64,000 bases of DNA from Phoenix dactylifera (taxonomy: Eukaryota; Streptophyta; Magnoliopsida; Arecales; Arecaceae). Shown piece after piece: positions 60,518-64,000 of this stretch. The translations under genes were made by a program, and so were the position numbers. A model generated the notes under the pieces. It was not told the DNA's origin, searched no databases, and was given only the letters and a program-made list of their open reading frames with translations. Each line of letters begins with the position of its first letter. Position 1 is the first letter of the stretch. The stretch is taken from positions 220,976 through 284,975 of the forward strand of contig NW_024068030.1 of assembly GCF_009389715.1 (NCBI RefSeq). Reading direction: 5' to 3'.

Positions 60518-63410
60518 GAGGGGCGAGCGTAGGTTAAGATAGGTTGCTAACATGCGCTGGGTCGAGCATATTCTTGATTGATCCGCTTAGGGTGCAGCAT
60601 TCGGTGAGCCGCCGTGGGTTTTGTCCGCTTTACGGTGGGCCTGGAAATGGACGGCTGGCGAACAGAAAGGGCAGTGGATCAGACGGTCAGAGATGTACAC
60701 GGTGATTAATGCAGCCTTCGATTCTCTCCCCTTGGCGAGACCCGACTCAGAAACTAGCTTTGTAAACTCTACATGCATGGTGGCTCAGATCAAACACTCA
60801 TGGTGTCTCAAATTGGATACAGATAACTAGATGGTCTAACCTAATTGAAATTAATGGACTAGACTCTTTCTTTGAATTTGTTAAATTAGCTTATTTTCAC
60901 TGGTAACTCTCTTAAATACTTAATCCCATCCAAAACACTATTTTTTTTTTTGTTAAAATGGATGTATCATATATTACAGATACAGATAAAGTCAAAAAAA
61001 ATCGAAAAATAACAGGTTTTGAAGTGCACCGGATAACTCTCTCTCTCTACCCAAAGAGTACCCCTAAAATGATTGGCAACACATGAGGCTATCCAATCCA
61101 CGGCTCCATTGGCCTCTCTATACATATGCTTTACCTATAAGGTCATTCCACCACAGACTATAGTTCAGATGTTCATAAGTAGCAGATGGTAGTCGCCCAC
61201 ATCCTAAGCATTGTATTAAGGTTCAATATTTCCCTACGATCCAACTCCTGTGATACTCTTAACTAGATTTCTCCATGTAGCTACTATGAACATCATCCTA
61301 ATTCATATCTCCTTCACCACACTCGGACTTTGATCTTAAAAATCTCAATAAGCTTTTCTGCTTGGCAACCAATGCTCTTCACTCCTAATATCCAATTTTT
61401 GCCAAAAACTAAAAGTTATTTTTAAAATCTAGGATATATTTCATATGTTAGAAGACATGTATTATAACTCATACAATGAAAAGGTGTTTCCTATGACCAT
61501 CCCTAAATTTTATGAAAATTGTAGAGCAATCCTCACATTTCACATAATTGCAAGATGATCTCTGTAAGTTTTAGATAGCATGCAAATAGATGTCTGGGTT
61601 AACATAGTACTAGAATTAACAAAACATTTTATTAAATTCTTTGTGGAAGTTCAAATTACTCTCACCTCATCTAATTAGTTTATGCATAAAATTGGCTGTC
61701 TATATAGAACCATATAGTTTAACAGCCATTCATCTCGTTTGCCCTTTCTCTCTGACTATAAAAAGATTCAGCAATTGAACCCTCTTCGGGGCGTAAGGAG
61801 GAAATAGAAAGGAAAGTTTCATCAATGCATTCTTTGTGGGATTTTTGCTCATTATGTAGGATTATGTCATTTACAATGCATTCTTGACGGGTTTTTTTTT
61901 TTGTTTTTTGCTCATTCAATATAAACTAAAATGTGATTAAGATAAAGGAGAGCTGTGGAAGCTAAGCCCCCATGTAAAAGAGCTCGGTCTCCCTTTTTTT
62001 TGTTTCTATTTTGCAACTAGGTTACCACAAAAAAAGACAATTATGAAGCGCTAGTTTAAGCATAATAAATAGTAGAAGGCATTATCACATACTATTGTAT
62101 TATTTTGATTAATCTCATCCTTTGTTTTTGTATTTGTAGAGAATAGGGGTTTAGGAATGCCTTAAACTCCAATAGCACTATTTCAATTTTCTGTTTTCTA
62201 TTGGTGTCATATATTATTTTGCAAGAGAGAAGAAGCAAGTGAGGTGTTCTTGCATCAAAATGAGTTGGTTAGAACATCATTTATCTAGATTGGTTTTTCA
62301 TCCCTGCTACCAAAACTACCTAAATAAAAAGGTTGTAATCAAGGTTTGCCCCAACCTGGCATAGCATTTCGTACCAGTATTTATAATTGGTATTGGAGAT
62401 ACTAATTGGTGGTACATCGAACCGTCCCCCATATCGATTTGTACTTATACAGTATTGATATAGAATCCACAGATTGCATACCTTGGTTTTAATTCTTCTC
62501 ATATATATTTTGAAAATTGAAGTCCATTGTATTCTAAGATTACATCCTTAGCATCATATATTCATTATGCAAAGAAAAATATAACTTTTTAATATCCTTT
62601 TTATTTTCTTTGGCAATTTTGGTTATATCTAAAAAATATTTTTACTAGTTGTTGCAACATATTTTTTGATATATTTCAAAAATTATTTTCTTATTTTATA
62701 TTAAGCTAATCGTCTAGTAATTATTATTCTATATGATGATTTTGCTTATATTCAAAAGTTATTAGTACTCTAGTGCACTCAAAGAGGGGCTAACAAAAGC
62801 TTTGTATGACATAAAATAAAGAAAACTACAAGGCAATTTTGTGGTTTTTCTATGGGCCAAAAGTAGTGCCGGATTTTTATAAGGCAAGGAGCTAAATTTG
62901 AAGCAAACAACAAAAATCCCTTGTTTAAGAACAAAAATAATAATTTCAATATTTTGTTTGCAATTTATCCTTATAATAATTTATCCCATCTTCTTCAAAA
63001 AAGTGCAAGAATAATTTCCTTTTGGGATGTAGTTTAGGGTTCCCTTAGTGATCCAATACCTCATATCTATCCTTTCTTATTTACATTTGTTTATTTGAAA
63101 ATCAAATTTAAAAAAAAATTACTCTCTTAATTTTTGTTAGCAATCCTTATAGATTTTATTTATTTGCACTCATTTTGTAATTGAAATAAAAAATTGATCT
63201 TTTGTTAACATTATATTTATGCATTTTTTTTCTCATTTTTCCTCTTAATTTTGTTAATCTTATCCCATTTTTTATTACCATGATATGCTAAAATGTTCAT
63301 AATAATCATGCAAATTCAATTTAAAGTTCTGATTATACTTCACACACCTTTTCAACTAGGATAGGGATGTCTGCCAAGGGATACAAGTCCCGTTGGTACT
63401 AGCCGAGGGT
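60518..63410. other. Intergenic region upstream of PGK; no gene seen
   Basis: After about 250 bp of mixed-composition promoter-proximal sequence (60518-60780) the DNA is AT-rich with short ORFs lacking domains. It includes a palindromic repeat at 62336-62493. Confidence 0.55.
62336..62493. repeat. Short palindromic repeat with 'CAAGGT..GC' ends (MITE-like)
   Basis: The left end atcaaggtttgcc and the inverse of the right end (aaccaaggtatgc) are imperfect inverted repeats. The interior contains accagtattt, ggtattggaga and atcgaaccg phrases, related to the repeats at 13491 and 18868. Confidence 0.5.
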
Positions 63411-63507
63411 GTTGGTTTAAAATCTATCATTGTGTGTTGGTTAAAATCTATCATTGTGTGTTGGTTAAAATCTATCATTGTGTGTTGGTTTAAAATCTAT
63501 TATTATT
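63411..63507. repeat. 24-bp tandem repeat, four copies
   Basis: The unit gttggttaaaatctatcatt starts at 63411, 63436, 63460 and 63484 (spacing 25, 24, 24). The first and last units carry one extra T. There are no spacers, so it is a simple minisatellite and not a CRISPR array. Confidence 0.95.
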
Positions 63508-63898
63508 TAGCAAGTATCAGATCACAAACTATATGAAATATGACCCATGTAGTGAATCCTTTAAAACTAAATATTAGTCATGACCATCCACTCTATGGGT
63601 CACTCAACCTTCATGTGCAAGTAGATTGAACCTTTACTCCATTGGTTATTTGATTTTTGCTCAAAATCAAAGTTGCGTCCATGGATAGTTCAAAAATCAT
63701 TCACCACCAAAAAGAATTCAATTTCTAAACTTCTAAGAGTGGTCATAAGGCAAAACACTTCAAAGGATCTAGAAGCTACGTCAACTCTACTCAAATATAC
63801 ACCCCCTCCTCTTTGATATTGGGCATATGACACAGCAACCAGCAAACTCCAAAGCCTCTTATATATTTAGAGAAGGGAACAAGCTTGCTGATGGGTGG
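63508..63898. other. Non-coding stretch before the terminal LTR-like sequence
   Basis: AT-rich sequence without a plausible ORF, promoter or repeat that I can recognise. Confidence 0.5.
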
Positions 63899-64000
63899 TG
63901 TTGGGGAAAATAAACAGCCCCAAGGCCCGTAAACCGGCTGCCGGCGCCCGACCTGAGAACGTCCGACCTCTAAGTGTCCGACCTGAGGGCGGCCGAACTG
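63899..64000. mobile_element. Probable start of an LTR retrotransposon, cut by the window edge
   Basis: From 63899 the composition changes abruptly from AT-rich to GC-rich. The sequence begins tgttggggaaaataaacagc and continues with repeated gtccgacct / cccgacctga words. TGTTGGGG is a common beginning of plant Ty3/gypsy LTRs. Only 102 bp are visible, so neither the other LTR nor a target duplication can be checked. Confidence 0.5.

Noticed and set aside
63411..63507. Regular 24-bp repeats as a CRISPR-like array
   Set aside because: The units are directly adjacent with no spacers, and the DNA is plant nuclear.

Overview
The window is nuclear DNA of a flowering plant, most likely a monocot and plausibly a palm. 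Genes are split by GT-AG introns, some longer than 5 kb and full of transposon debris. There is a plant LTR retrotransposon primed by initiator tRNA-Met, a nuclear-type tRNA-Ile(AAU), and proteins of clearly plant type. The palm assignment is inferred from overall gene and intron style and cannot be proven here. No prokaryotic features are present.

Layout. (1) 384-4249, + strand: a secreted or vacuolar protein with two saposin-B domains, whose start codon is alone in the first exon and whose fourth intron holds a 251-bp tandem duplication. (2) 4250-10324: AT-rich intergenic DNA. (3) 10325-24658, + strand: a complete 19-exon mitochondrial gamma-aminobutyrate transaminase (508 aa). Its 5.4-kb intron 11 contains inverted and tandem copies of a 0.48-kb repeat and a GGCC-rich repeat. 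(4) 24659-28430: intergenic DNA ending in decayed repeats that abut a tRNA-Ile(AAU) on the - strand (28431-28504). (5) 28740-39670: a dead Mutator-like transposase gene split by a 9.3-kb Ty3/gypsy chromovirus-type LTR retrotransposon (29103-38430, - strand) with a perfect 5-bp target duplication. A CACTA-like array of subterminal palindromes follows (39686-40818). (6) 42990-52170, + strand: a six-exon plastid-type HINT (histidine-triad) gene. Its 5.9-kb intron 4 carries a LINE remnant, two adjacent MITE-like elements, an inverted repeat pair and a 0.2-kb duplication. (7) 55866-60328, - strand: a six-exon cytosolic phosphoglycerate kinase with correct splice sites but six single-base frameshifts, so either a young pseudogene or a locally error-rich assembly. 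A clear TATA box lies upstream. (8) 60518-64000: intergenic DNA with a palindromic repeat, a 24-bp tandem repeat and, at the very edge, the probable start of another LTR.

The genes are unrelated housekeeping or metabolic loci: GABA catabolism in mitochondria, glycolysis, nucleotide hydrolysis and lipid-protein handling. They do not form a pathway cluster. I found no credible new biological system. The most informative features are the nested transposons, the frame-disrupted PGK, the saposin exon with no usable acceptor, and the repeat families inside introns.
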